NCBI GenBank assembly: GCA_037974335.1
Contig: CM075760.1
Span: 34,977,609-35,041,608, forward strand
Direction of reading: 5' to 3'
Length of the DNA: 64,000 nt
Source of the DNA: Prionace glauca
Taxonomy: Eukaryota; Chordata; Chondrichthyes; Carcharhiniformes; Carcharhinidae
Of this stretch, positions 20,765 to 30,884 are shown in pieces (the stretch's first letter is position 1; every line of letters starts with the position of its first letter). The position numbers and the translations under genes were made by a program. Below the pieces are notes generated by a model. The model was given only the letters and a program-made list of their open reading frames with translations. It did no database searches and was not told the DNA's origin.

Positions 20765-21500
20765 ATCCCATAAAGAGTATTGATAGGCAGAGGGACCTGG
20801 GTTTACATGTACCAAGATCACTGAAAGTGACAACGCAGGTGGAGAAAGTAGTCAAGAAGACAAACAGCATGCTTGCTTTCATCAGCCAGAGCACTGATTT
20901 TAAAAATTGGCAAGTTATGTTGCAGATTTTTACTACCTCAGTTCAGCCACGCTTAGAATATAGTGTTCAATTCTGGTCGTCACACTACCAGAAGGATGTG
21001 GAGACTTTGGAGAGGGTACAGAAAAGATTAACCAGGATGTTGCCTGGTATGGAAGGCATTACCTATGAGACGTTGGAGAAATTTGGTTTGTTGTCACCGG
21101 ACAGACGGAGATTGAGGGGCGACCTGATAGCAGTCTACACAATTATGAAGGGCAAGAACAGAGTGGATAGTCAGAAGCTTTTTTTCCCAGGGTGGAAAAG
21201 CCAATTACTGGGGGACATAGGTTTAAAGTGCGAGGCCAAGGTTTAAAGGAGATGTATAAGGCCTTTTTTTGTTCAGAGGGTGGGGGGGTGCCTGGAACTT
21301 TCCGTCACGGGAGGCAGTGGACGCAGATACGATAGTGGCTTTTAAGGGGCATCTTGACAACTACGTGAATAAGATGGGAATGAAGGGATATGGTCTCCAG
21401 AAGGGTAGAGGGTTTTAGTTCAGTCGGGCAAAGTGTTTGGTGCAGGCTTGGAGGGCCGAAGGACAAGTTTCTGTGCTGTACTTTTCTTTGTTCTTTGTTA
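20765..21500 (+). mobile_element. 5'-truncated CR1-like LINE
   Basis: The frame 20605-21246 contains DRQRDLGLHVPRSLKVTTQV, LEYSVQFWSSHYQKDVETLE and LTRMLPGMEGITYE, the C-terminal part of CR1-type reverse transcriptase. It continues out of frame to the 3' end near 21490 (aggacaagtttctgtgctgt). The frame upstream of about 20765 is unrelated. Confidence 0.82.
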
Positions 21501-22735
21501 ATCTCTCAGTTCCTGGTTTCTGAGTGAAAACTGCTTCCACCTCGCTGGAGGTCGGAGCCTTTCGATGTTAATAGAGTTAAAGGTTTTCTTGTCATTGAGC
21601 CCGAGATTTGGACCCAGATCTGGAATGTGTTTGGGTCAGTGGAAACAATAAGTCTATCCCATTAACAGCCAGGTTTTACCTTGGATCGCCGTCTCGATCC
21701 TTCGCACTTTGTTGCCGAGCACTGTTTTTTTTTGTTTCTGACGTGTGACATTTCCAATTCAGAAGTAAATGAGTAAATCTCCCTCATACTGATTCCGAAA
21801 GACCTGGTGCTGACCAGGAAGTGACACAGAAACAAAAATTCTGTCCCTGACTGGAATCAGACCCGGGGCAGTGAATCCGCTGAATCCTAACCAATAGACC
21901 CACCAGGGCAGTTGATGTCAGCAACTCAAAATTCTAATTTATACACAATTCCTCTGCCTTTGATTTTTATTTCAGACTTTTTATTCACCAAAAGCAAGTT
22001 TCTCCTTTAAAATGTCATCTTTAGAGCGAACACAAGTGACTGCTTCAGCCAATGACAACAGCGATTCCTGTTCACTGGAACATAAAATGGGCAGTGAGGT
22101 GAAATATTCCCGCAAGCTGCTCATGTGGCATTTCCAGTTTCCAAAACCCACCAAACTCATCACTGTGGCCTCTGTAAAACTTACAAGGTAACACGCAACA
22201 GGCATTCATCACGGACAGCGACTGGCACAAGTCAGTAAGCACTTAATATCTGCTTATTAAACGGGACAATCAAGCTTTCCATTCAGGTGAATATGTCTGA
22301 GGTGTATCAACCTGGAATATATTTTCCAATAATCTCTCAGTTCAAGAGAGCATGCATATATTGTTCTAACTTTGCCAACAGGGCAATGGAATTTATTGGA
22401 TAGATCGTCCAAAGGCCAGCATAGGCATACTGAGCTCAATGGTTTCCATTTGTGCTGTATCATTCTGCAAAACAGTGAATATTCAGAATCAGGAAGAGAC
22501 AGGACGCGAGAGGAAGTAGTGACTGTGCGACTGAAACCAGCCAGAGTCAGCACCATCAGGGAAGGGGAGAGAGAGGAGATAGTAAAAAGCTTCCAAATAA
22601 TTGTGTAGTCCCACAGGAAAACTTTAAGAAATTTAAATATCAGATCATCAATTCGCAATAATTTGCGTCTTTTTTAAATTAATTTATCTCAATAGCTAAC
22701 GATGTTATTTTATATTCACTGTTTAAGGTTACAAT
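21500..22735. other. Intergenic sequence with no gene apart from the tRNA-like relic
   Basis: No exon or element was recognised besides the tRNA-Glu-like sequence at 21843-21909. Confidence 0.4.
21843..21909 (-). pseudogene. tRNA-Glu-like pseudogene
   Basis: The minus strand carries CCCTGGTGGGTCTATTGG, then TTAGGATTCAGC, a TTC-like anticodon and GATTCCAGTCAGGG. This follows eukaryotic tRNA-Glu in D arm, T arm and acceptor order. The anticodon stem does not pair well, position 33 is not T, and the variable region is shortened, so it is probably a pseudogene or tRNA-derived repeat. Confidence 0.55.
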
Positions 22736-22789
22736 GGCACTGCTGTTAACCATCATTCCTTGCGGATGGGAAAGTGCCCTATTCACTCC

Positions 22790-23125
22790 ACAGGAGGCCA
22801 GTGCGCAGGCGCAGTGCTGTATCGGGGCATGCGCAGTGTCACTTTGCTCGGAGCCCTGCGAGTGCGGGAGATGCTTCTTTCAGCGGGTGAGAGTCGGTGG
22901 GGCGGAGGGAGGAATGGAGCCGGGAGCCGGGGTGGGGAGAGAACGGAGGCTTCATGAACACCCGCTGTAGGCCGCAAGGCCTGAATAAGAGCTTGCGGGT
23001 CCCGGGTTTGCAGTTCCGGGGATTTTATCCGGGATCCGGCCCAGTGCCGCGGCCGCCATCTTTGTTCAGCGCGGAGCACAGCGCATGCGCGGACAGCCAG
23101 TGGGCGGAGCTTTAGGATTTGGGTG
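22790..23125 (+). promoter_or_regulatory. GC-rich promoter and first-exon region of the zinc-finger gene
   Basis: This is the most GC-rich and CpG-rich unique sequence of the window. It holds three NRF1-like palindromic motifs (tgcgcaggcgca at 22802, gcatgcgcag at 22828, gcgcatgcgc at 23081), a YY1-like ggccgccatcttt at 23051 and a GC box gggcgg at 23102. Two candidate first-exon donors follow, cagcgg|gtgaga at 22887 and atttgg|gtgaga at 23123. The link to the zinc-finger exon downstream is inferred. Confidence 0.65.
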
Positions 23126-23130
23126 AGAGA

Positions 23131-23870
23131 ATGTTTGAGTCATTGACTGACAGGGCGGGTTAATGGATACTCCCTTTCCCCAGGGGGAAGGTGCTGCAGG
23201 GGGAATGTTTGAGTCATTGACTGACAGGGCGGGTTAATGGATACTCCCTTTCCCCAGGGGGAAGGTGCTGCAGGGGGAATGTTTGAGTCATTGACTGACA
23301 GGGCGGGTTAATGGATGCTCCCTTTCCCCAGGGGGAAGGTGCTGCAGGGGGAATGTTTGAGTCATTGACTGACAGGGCGGGTTAATGGATGCTCCCTTTC
23401 CCCAGAGGGAAGGTGCTGCAGGGGGAATGTTTGAGTCATTGACTGACAGGGCGGGTTAATGGATGCTTCCTTTCCCTAGGGGGAAGGTGCTGCAGGGGGA
23501 ATGTTTGAGTCACTGACTGACAGGGTGGGTTAATGGATGCTCCCTTTCCCCAGGGGGAAGGTGCTGCAGGGGGAATGTTTGAGTCATTGACTGACAGGGC
23601 GGGTTAATGGATGCTGCCTTTCCCGGGGGAAGGTGCTGCAGGGGGAATGTTTGAGTAATTGACTGACATGGTGGGTTAATGGATGCTCCCTTTCCCTAGG
23701 GGGAAGGTGCTGCAGGGGGAATGTTTGAGTCATTGACTGACAGGGCCGGTAAATGGATGCTGCCTTTCCCGGGGGAAGGTGCTGCAGGGGGAATGTTTGA
23801 GTAATTGACTGACAGGGCGGGTTAATGGATGCTCCCTTTCCTGGGGGAAGGTGCTGCAGGGGGAATGTGC
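23131..23870 (+). repeat. 74-bp minisatellite, about 10 copies
   Basis: The unit starts atgtttgagtcattgactga and ends near ggtgctgcaggggga; successive starts are at 23131, 23205 and 23279. Copies differ by point changes and small deletions. Most units contain TGAGTCA, the AP-1 consensus; two read gagtaattg and one gagtcactg. It lies in the presumed first intron of the zinc-finger gene. Confidence 0.92.
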
Positions 23871-23889
23871 GGCCATTCGAGTAACAGAA

Positions 23890-24520
23890 GAAAAACATTA
23901 TCAGAATTAGGAGCAGGAAGAGGCCATTCAATCCATCAAGGTTGCTCTGCGAATCAATAAACTCATGGCTCATCTGATCAAGAAAATGCTGGAAAATCTC
24001 TGGTGTGACAACATCTGTGGAGAGACTAGAGCTAAAGTTTCAAGTCTGGATGATCCTTTGTCAGAGCTCATCTGGTCATTATCATAAGTCAATTTTCCTC
24101 CAGCCTTCCTAACCCTTAACTCCCTTGTTGGTGAAATGGTGAGAACACAGCCTTAAATACATGCAATGACCAGTCTCCACAGCCCACTGGGGCAGAGAAT
24201 TCCATGGGCTACTGGCCATCTGAGAGATGAAATTGCTCCTCGTTTCTGTCCCTTTTTTAAAACTGTCCCAGCAATTTTTGATTACCTGTTGAAGGGAAAC
24301 ATCCTTTCAGCACTTACCCTGTCAAGCACCCTCAGAATCATATATGCTTCAGTTAGATCTCCTCTCATTTATCTAAAATCCAATGAGTACAGACACATCG
24401 TGTCAACCTTTCCTTCATAAACAAATTCCTTTATGCCAGGAATTATCTTAGAAGATCTTGTCTGAACTGCAACCAATGTCAGCATTTCAATCTAAAATAA
24501 TCCTATGCTTGGAAACAGGA
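23890..24520 (-). mobile_element. CR1-like LINE fragments, minus strand
   Basis: The 3' end at 23895 (attaggagcaggaagaggcc) and the later stretch cagagaattccatgggctac follow the usual order of this LINE tail in reverse. About 100 bp of unrelated sequence interrupts it near 23985-24090. Confidence 0.65.
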
Positions 24521-24689
24521 GGAAAGGATGTTATGAATTTATATTCTAGACTAACTAATGGATTTTGGAAACTCCTTTTTTCAGTTAGAAGGGGAGGATT
24601 TATACACAGCAATCTCAAACCAACAAAAATGTTTATCTCTTAATCTCTAACCACCGTTGACACATAACTCTTGTAATCTCCTTTCACAG

Positions 24690-24806
24690 GGAATTAGAAG
24701 ATTTGAAGACTCCAATTGTTCTCTGACTCCAGTGCTTCTGACATCTTTCCAGCTGCAGGGTCCAGCAGGAGGTTTTAAATTTGAAAACAGTCAAATTGTT
24801 CCAGAG
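24690..24806 (+). other. Candidate internal exon of the zinc-finger gene
   Basis: The block is bounded by ctcctttcacag before 24690 and a GTGAGT donor after 24806, giving 117 bp. It reads open as GIRRFEDSNCSLTPV... in one frame. A very similar acceptor context starts the finger exon at 25360, and a third (ccttttttcag) lies near 24583, suggesting local duplication. No KRAB or SCAN motif is visible. Confidence 0.45.
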
Positions 24807-24889
24807 GTGAGTATTATTGTGCATTCATCTCTCGTTTAGAGTTTGTTCCGTTGTCTTAAAGAGGTTTCATGGCTCTGGGGTTGGTGTGA

Positions 24890-25060
24890 TTCACCAGTGA
24901 GTTCACACTGGGGAGATGCTGTTCATCTGCATTGTGTGTGGGAAGGAATTCAGTCGGTCATCCAGCTGCTGAGACACCAGTGAGTTCAAAAGTGGTTACA
25001 GGGGTTGGATTCTTCTGTTTTGCTGCTGTGAAATCACATTCAGGAATGAACCATGTTCAT
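24890..25060 (+). pseudogene. Single C2H2 finger relic with 3'UTR-like tail
   Basis: The sequence reads VHTGEMLFICIVCGKEFSRS and then breaks before the histidines. The tail (caggggttggattcttctg) matches the region after the stop of the minus-strand zinc-finger pseudogene near 28250, so this is the 3' end of a lost paralogue. Confidence 0.65.
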
Positions 25061-25359
25061 TCATCGAATTATTGATGCAGACTTGATGGGTTGAATAGTC
25101 TGCACTGTAGGGGTTCCATAGATTCTTAAAATTCTGTCCGAATTGAACATAATTTCACTATTTCTGATTTCCATACATCTGGAGATAAATTCCACTCCTT
25201 TGTGAGCATTTTGATTGATTTGCTGGCTCGCAAAGATGTTTCAAATTCATTATTCACTCTAAGTCAGTGAGGAAAGAGTGTTCCACAGCAACTAGAATTG
25301 TCTGTTCTCAGTTTCTGAGCTGTATTGACAGTGGTGACATTTGTAAACTCCTTTTACAG

Positions 25360-26441
25360 GGTATTAAAAGGGGAGGATTTGCCATGAGAAATCTCAAACG
25401 AAATTTCACATCAAGCTCTGACAGAGTCATTCGTTAGGACAGGGAAAATCATCACCCATTTTACCATTAGTGTGACAGGAAAAGCACTGAGACTCAGACA
25501 CCCACACCATGGGAAAACCGTGGAAATGTGGGGATTGTGGAAAGGGATTCAGATCCCCATCTGAGCTGGAAACACATCGACGCAGTCACTCTGGGGAGAG
25601 GCCATTCACCTGTTATCAGTGTGGGAAGAGATTTACTAATTCATCCGATCTGCTTACACACCAGCGAGTTCACACTGGGGAGAAGCCATTCAACTGCTCT
25701 GATTGTGGGAAGAAATTTAGTATTTCATCCAATCTAATGAGACACCGTCGAGTTCACTCTGGGGAGAGACCATTCATCTGCTCAGTGTGTGGGAAAAGAT
25801 GCAGAGATTCATCCACCCTGCTGGCACACCAGCAAGTTCACACTGAGGAGAGGCTGTTCACTTGTTCTGACTGTGGGAAGGGATTCACGCGGTTATCCAG
25901 TCTGCAGAGACATCACCGCATTCACACTGGGGAGAGACCATTCACCTGCTCAGAGTGTGGGAAAGGATTCAGAGATTCATCTGATCTGCTGGCACATCAG
26001 CGAGTTCACACTGGGGAGAGGCCATTCATCTGCTCTGCGTGTGGGAAAGGATTCGGAGATTCCTCCACCCTGCTGACACACCAGCGAGTTCACACGGGGG
26101 AGAGGCCATTCTCCTGCTCCAATTGTGAGAAGGGATTCTCTCAGTTAGCCAACCTGCTGAGACACCAGCAAATTCACAGCGGGGAGAGGGAAAGGCCTTT
26201 TACCTGCTCAGAGTGTGAGAAGGGATTCAGTGATTTATCTACCCTGCTGACACACCAGCGAGTTCACACCGGGGAGCAACCATTTACCTGCTCCGTGTGT
26301 GGAAAGAGATTCAATCGGTCATCCAACCTACTGACACATCAGCGAGTTCACACTGGGGAGAGACCATTTACCTGCTCTGACTGTGGGAAGGGATTCATTC
26401 AGTCATCCCATCTGCTGAGACATCAGCGAGTTCACAAGTGA
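25360..26441 (+). CDS. C2H2 zinc-finger protein, 11 fingers, intact
   Basis: The final exon starts after ctccttttacag at 25360. The coding ATG is at 25509 and the TGA at 26439-26441, giving 310 residues. It is built almost wholly of 11 tandem C-x2-C-x12-H-x3-H fingers. Linkers are mostly HTGERPF/HTGEKPF, the form of sequence-specific DNA-binding arrays. The fourth finger has the unusual GKRCRDS, and the linker between fingers 8 and 9 is lengthened (HSGERERPF). The protein starts almost directly with finger 1 ([10 protein letters not shown]) and has no KRAB, SCAN or BTB domain in this exon. The expected role is nuclear DNA binding and transcription control. A GC-rich promoter lies 2.3 kb upstream. 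The exact orthologue is not known to me. Confidence 0.92.
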
Positions 26442-26624
26442 TGACCGTGGTTAGATTTGGCTGTTAATCATATCCAAGATTGAACTATTTTCATTCTGAC
26501 AGTTGGTGAAGTGGGAGAATCAGAAGATTTCTTGCTGTTGGACTGGCTGGTCTCTCAATTTTAATTCCAGTGGCTGATTCCCTTTGAGCGAGAGCACATT
26601 CCCACTGAAATAATCCACAAAAGC

Positions 26625-26880
26625 AGATGTCAGATGAGACTGAGATGAGGAAAAAAATTATTAACTCAAAGGGTAGTGAACTTATGGAATTCTCTATCAC
26701 CGAAGGCTGTGGAATCCAAGTCACTGAATATGTTCAAGGAAGAGGTAGGTTTTTTCAGATTTTAATGGCTTCAAGCAGTATGGGGAGAACATGTCATTGA
26801 GATAGAGGATCAGCCATGATTGTATTGAATGGCGGAGCAGACTCGAATGGCCTGCTCCTAGTTTCTATATTGTAGATTAA
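26625..26880 (+). mobile_element. CR1-like LINE 3' end
   Basis: The run from ctcaaagggtagtgaactta through ggatcagccatgattgtatt to the end cctgctcctagtttctat is the typical 3' tail of this LINE, also seen at 30140-30240. Confidence 0.65.
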
Positions 26881-27284
26881 TTTTATTCTAGATAGTAAAT
26901 AATTCTTTTCCTACCATTGCAGGTCCCTTGTCCTTTATCCCTCCTCGTTCAGAGGTTAGCTGCACTCTGAACAGTCTTTCTTCACTGATTTTCAGCTGCT
27001 CTCATTGCCTGTCCCATCGAGAGGCCAGTCCACATTCTGATATTATCCACCTGTGCCATCTTGGGCCTTCCTCGTACACGTTTTCCAGGTGTTTTGTCTC
27101 ACATTGGTCAATAAAAATGCCTTTCACCGGGATGCTATGTCATAAGTCTTTGTATTAGCTAAAGTTTTGGCAATAGTTCATCTCTGAAAGAAACCCTGTA
27201 ACAGCCCTGAACATCATTGGTCTTTGAATGTGGAAGGAACAATGTTACATCTATTCTGTCCCTGGGAAAAGATTTCAGATATAA

Positions 27285-27405
27285 TTGTGACTGGAAAAGC
27301 ACCGAGACACACACACACCCTAGTGAGAGTGTTCCAGTGAACTGAGTGTGGAAAGAGTTTTAACCAGTTATACAGCCTGAAAATACATCATACTATAGGG
27401 TAAGT
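27285..27405 (+). pseudogene. C2H2 zinc-finger relic
   Basis: gtgactggaaaagcaccgag matches the 5' flank of the other zinc-finger exons (25475 and, in reverse, 29315). It is followed by TECGKSFNQLYSLKIHH, one decayed finger, and then unrelated sequence. Confidence 0.6.
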
Positions 27406-28200
27406 AAATGGGAATGTGGGAATGATAAAATATGACTTGGGGGAAAAGATTGTCCACATTGTTGGGAAGAATAGAAAATCAGCATTTTATTTAAATAGAG
27501 AGGCTGCAGAATTCCACAGTGGTCCCCCTGATGAGGGATATACTCAGCATGATCACTGTGACTGTGTCCTGTCAATGTACAGCTGCATTGTAAGGCCAGG
27601 ATCATCTCTGAAGGAGCTGCCAGTTCATCTCTTTTCCTCAGAGCCTTCAGAGTTATAGAACGATGACAGCAAATGAAGAGGTTTGTTCAGCCCATCGTGT
27701 TCACACCCACACCAGCTTTCTGAGAGAGTGACACAGCCAGTCCCTTTTCTCAGCCTCGTTGCTCCCTGACCATTCCTTTGGTCACTCCTGGCCTTTCCCT
27801 TAGTCACTCCCTGGCCTCATCCTCCACCCTCATAACTGAAGTTTCTCATCCCTGGATCCAATCTCATGAATTTTTTCTGCATCCTCTACAATGTCTTCAC
27901 CTCCTCCCTATAGCGATCTATCCGGAGTTGGCCACAATGCTCTAGTTGAAGCTGAAGCAATGTTTTATTCTGGTTTGCCACAACTTCTCGGGAATTTGGA
28001 CGTCAGTCTTTCTCCAATCAATGTACAGCTGCCTTATGGAGTTGTGGTCACAAATTTGAAAGAGCTGCCCATCAGCCCCACTCCCCTTTCCCCACAGCCC
28101 TGCTAACTTTATCTTCAACTGTCAGCTACTTTTATATCATATACAAACTTAATCATTTTCTATACAGTTAAGCCCAAATTATTGACACATCAGAAAACTG
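27405..28200. other. No gene seen
   Basis: There are weak resemblances to degraded LINE sequence (for example gcatcctctacaatgtcttc at about 27880), but nothing I can assign. Confidence 0.35.
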
Positions 28201-28301
28201 TGGAACGTCACTGGAAACAGGCATTTCGGCATCATTCAGTCCTGGATGTGATTAACAGCATCAATAACAGCAGAATCCAACCCCTGCTGTCGCCTGTGAA
28301 C

Positions 28302-29046
28302 TTACTGGTGTTTCAGCAGGTTGTTTGACTGAGCAAATCCCTTCCCACACATGGAACAGTTGAATGGCCTTTCCCCAGTGTGAACTCGCTGGTGTTTCAG
28401 CAGATTCTGTTTACTTTTAAATCTCTTCTCACAATCAGAACATTCAGAAGGTCTCTGATCAGTGTGAACAAGTTGGTGTGTAGTCAGGTGGGATGACTGA
28501 GTGAATCTCTTGCTGCACAGGAGGCAAGTGTAAGGTCTCTCTCCAGTGTGAACTCGCCGGTGTATCAGAAGGTCGGATGTATCAATGAATTCCTGACAAC
28601 ACACAGGGCAGGTGAACGGCCTCTCCCCAGTGTGAACTCGACGGTGTCTCAGAAGGTGAGCTAATCAAGTGAATCCCTTCCCACAGAGAGAGCAGATGAA
28701 TGGCCTCTCCCCCGTGTGAGTGCATTGATGAATCAATAAATCCTTTCTGCTTTTAAAATCCTTCCCACGCTCAACATCTAAACGGTCTCTGATCAGAGTG
28801 AACTTGGTGGTGAGTCCGGAGGTTTGATAAGGCATTAAATCCCTTCCCACATTGAAGACAGGTGAATGGCCTCTCACCAGTATGGACGTGCTGGTGTGTG
28901 TACAGGCTGGATGACTGAGTGAATCCCTTCCCACACACAGAGCAGGTGAATGGTCTCTCCCCAGGGTGGATATGTCGATGAGTTTCCAATTCAGACGGGT
29001 AATTAAATTCCTTCCCACAGTCTCCACATTTCCATGGTTTCTCCAT
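28302..29046 (-). pseudogene. C2H2 zinc-finger pseudogene, about 9 fingers
   Basis: From the ATG at 29046 it reads [18 protein letters not shown] and three good fingers. In finger 4 (FRC then ERGKDF) a two-base loss near 28770 shifts the frame. In finger 5 a TGA replaces a codon after CGKGFT near 28665, plausibly a CGA-to-TGA change. Fingers 6-9 then run to the normal TAA at 28302-28304. The organisation matches the intact paralogue at 25509: same start motif, linkers and 3' flank. The upstream methionine at 29109 lies in a short LINE tail and is not used. Confidence 0.85.
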
Positions 29047-29094
29047 CGTTAACGGCAGGTTATTGGGTGTAGGTGGAGTGAGATTTGAAGTCAC

Positions 29095-29165
29095 TATCAG
29101 ATCAGCCATGATGTTATTAAATGGCAGAGCAGACTCATGGGGCCGAATGGTCTGTTACTGTTCCT
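29095..29165 (+). mobile_element. Short CR1-like LINE 3' tail
   Basis: atcagccatgatgttattaa and catggggccgaatggtctgt match the LINE tail at 26810-26870. It sits just upstream of the zinc-finger pseudogene start. Confidence 0.55.
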
Positions 29166-29589
29166 TTTTTCATTTGGTAATCAGTTGAAGCCTGATCCCC
29201 ACACACACAACATGAGTACGGTGTGTCCTGATGTAAATGTGCAATTTCTTTTCATGCTTTATGACTGGTTAAAGCTCTGTTCCAGAAAACTGTGGAAAAT
29301 CGCTTAGATGTGTGTGTCTCGGTGCTTTTCCAGTCACACTGATATTTGAATCATTTCCCAAAGATGAAACAGACAATATTTATCTTTCCACATCCATAGG
29401 CTGATGATATTTAGCTCCTGATGAATCAAGTGACTTTGACCAATCTTGATGTGATTTTTGGTTTGAATTTCCAATCTGCAAATATTCTGTGAAAAGAGTT
29501 TAAATTGAATTACTTCAAGCTTAAGACACAAACAGGCCATTTGGTCCAAGTAACCTGCTGTTGTTTATCCTCGACACATCTCCTCTTAG

Positions 29590-29900
29590 CCCATCACGGG
29601 CGGCTCGATGGTTAGCACTGCTGCCTCACATGCCAGGGACCTGGGTTTGATTCCAGCCTTAGGTGACTGTGTGGAGTTTGCACTTTGTTCCCTTGTCTGT
29701 GTGGATTTCCTTTGGGAGCTCTGGTTTCTTCTAATATATGCAGGATAGGTTGATTATTCATGCCAAATTGTCCCTTACTGTCAGGGGGACGACCAGGGTA
29801 AATAAGTGGGGTTATGAGTATAGCTTCTGGGTGGGATTGTGATTGGTGCAGACTCAATGGGCCAAATGGCCTCTTTCTACATTGTAACAAGGCTATAAAT
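29590..29900 (+). mobile_element. tRNA-derived SINE
   Basis: It follows the family order: tggttagcactgctgcctca (tRNA-like head with A box), gacctgggtttgattccagc (B box), body, and the tail gcagactcaatgggccaaat. Moderately degraded. Confidence 0.78.
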
Positions 29901-29929
29901 TCTATCTACCACATCTCAGTCTTTCAGCT

Positions 29930-30260
29930 GACCTTTCTATTTCTTTTTCTCTGATGCATTTGTCATGAATTTCTCCAGCCAGAGGGTGGTGAATCTATGG
30001 GATTCAGTGTCGTAGAAGGCTGTGGAGACTAGGTCATTGAGTACATTTAAAATAGAAAGGTTAATAGAATAGAACCCTACAGTGCAGAAACAGGCCCTTC
30101 GGCCCATCGAGTTCTTGATTGGTAAAGGCATCAAAGGTTACAGAGAAAGGGCAGGAGAATGGGGGAGTGATAAACTTATCAGCCATGATTGAATAGTGGA
30201 GTAAACACAATAGGCCAAATGGCCCAGTTGTGCTCCTACATTTTACGGTCTTATATATTT
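29930..30260 (+). mobile_element. CR1-like LINE 3' end carrying a small insertion
   Basis: It runs from ccagagggtggtgaatctat to aatggcccagttgtgctcct. A short foreign piece (ctacagtgcagaaacaggcc and its flank, about 30065-30112) interrupts it. Confidence 0.65.
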
Positions 30261-30261
30261 T

Positions 30262-30480
30262 CCTTCTGACAACAGCTCAACAATTTCCTCAACTGCTTCC
30301 GGTATTAATGAGTTCCACATTCTCAACCTGTGAGTAAAGAAATTTGTCCTCATCTTCATCTTGGATTGATTAGTAACTCATGTATTTATCACTCTTTGCT
30401 TATTGGTGGTCACTAGTTTTGGACTCTCTTAAATGGAAGTATTTTCTCCACATCTCCCTTGTCCAAAAACCTGAGCATTT
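30262..30480 (-). mobile_element. Degraded CR1-like LINE fragment
   Basis: ttaatgagttccacattctc and gagtaaagaaatttgtcctc correspond in reverse to the LINE C-terminal coding end. Low conservation. Confidence 0.5.
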
Positions 30481-30884
30481 AAAAAGACTATTAGGTCACT
30501 GTTTAATCCCTTATTTTTTAAAGGGAAATTGTCCAACCCCTTCAATCTCTGTAAACAAAACCCATTGCTGTCAATGCACAATAGAAATCGCAAAGTGATA
30601 TTTGTCTTGGTTTGAGTTTCCTGTGTGCAAATCCTCATCTTGTCAACCACTGTAAAAGCAGTTTCAAAAATCCATCACTGTCAGTCCAGGATAGAAATCC
30701 TGAACAAATAATTCGAGTTTATGTGGAACATTTTTTCCTCTTTGTACCCCCAAATCTGTAAATCCCCGCCTCACACACTCTACTTCCTCCCTAGGCTGAA
30801 ATCTAAACCCATCTCACCATTTCTTTCCTCCACTCCCAGTTTTCTGCCTTCCTCTCCTCTGTCTGGATTCTGTTCTAATGTAGA

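Noticed and set aside
23131-23870. Possible CRISPR-like array of regular repeats
   Set aside because: The unit is a continuous 74-bp tandem repeat without unique spacers, and the genome is a vertebrate.
28771-29109. Zinc-finger start at the upstream methionine 29109
   Set aside because: The first codons lie in a LINE tail; the shared motif [10 protein letters not shown] at 29046 matches the start of the intact paralogue.
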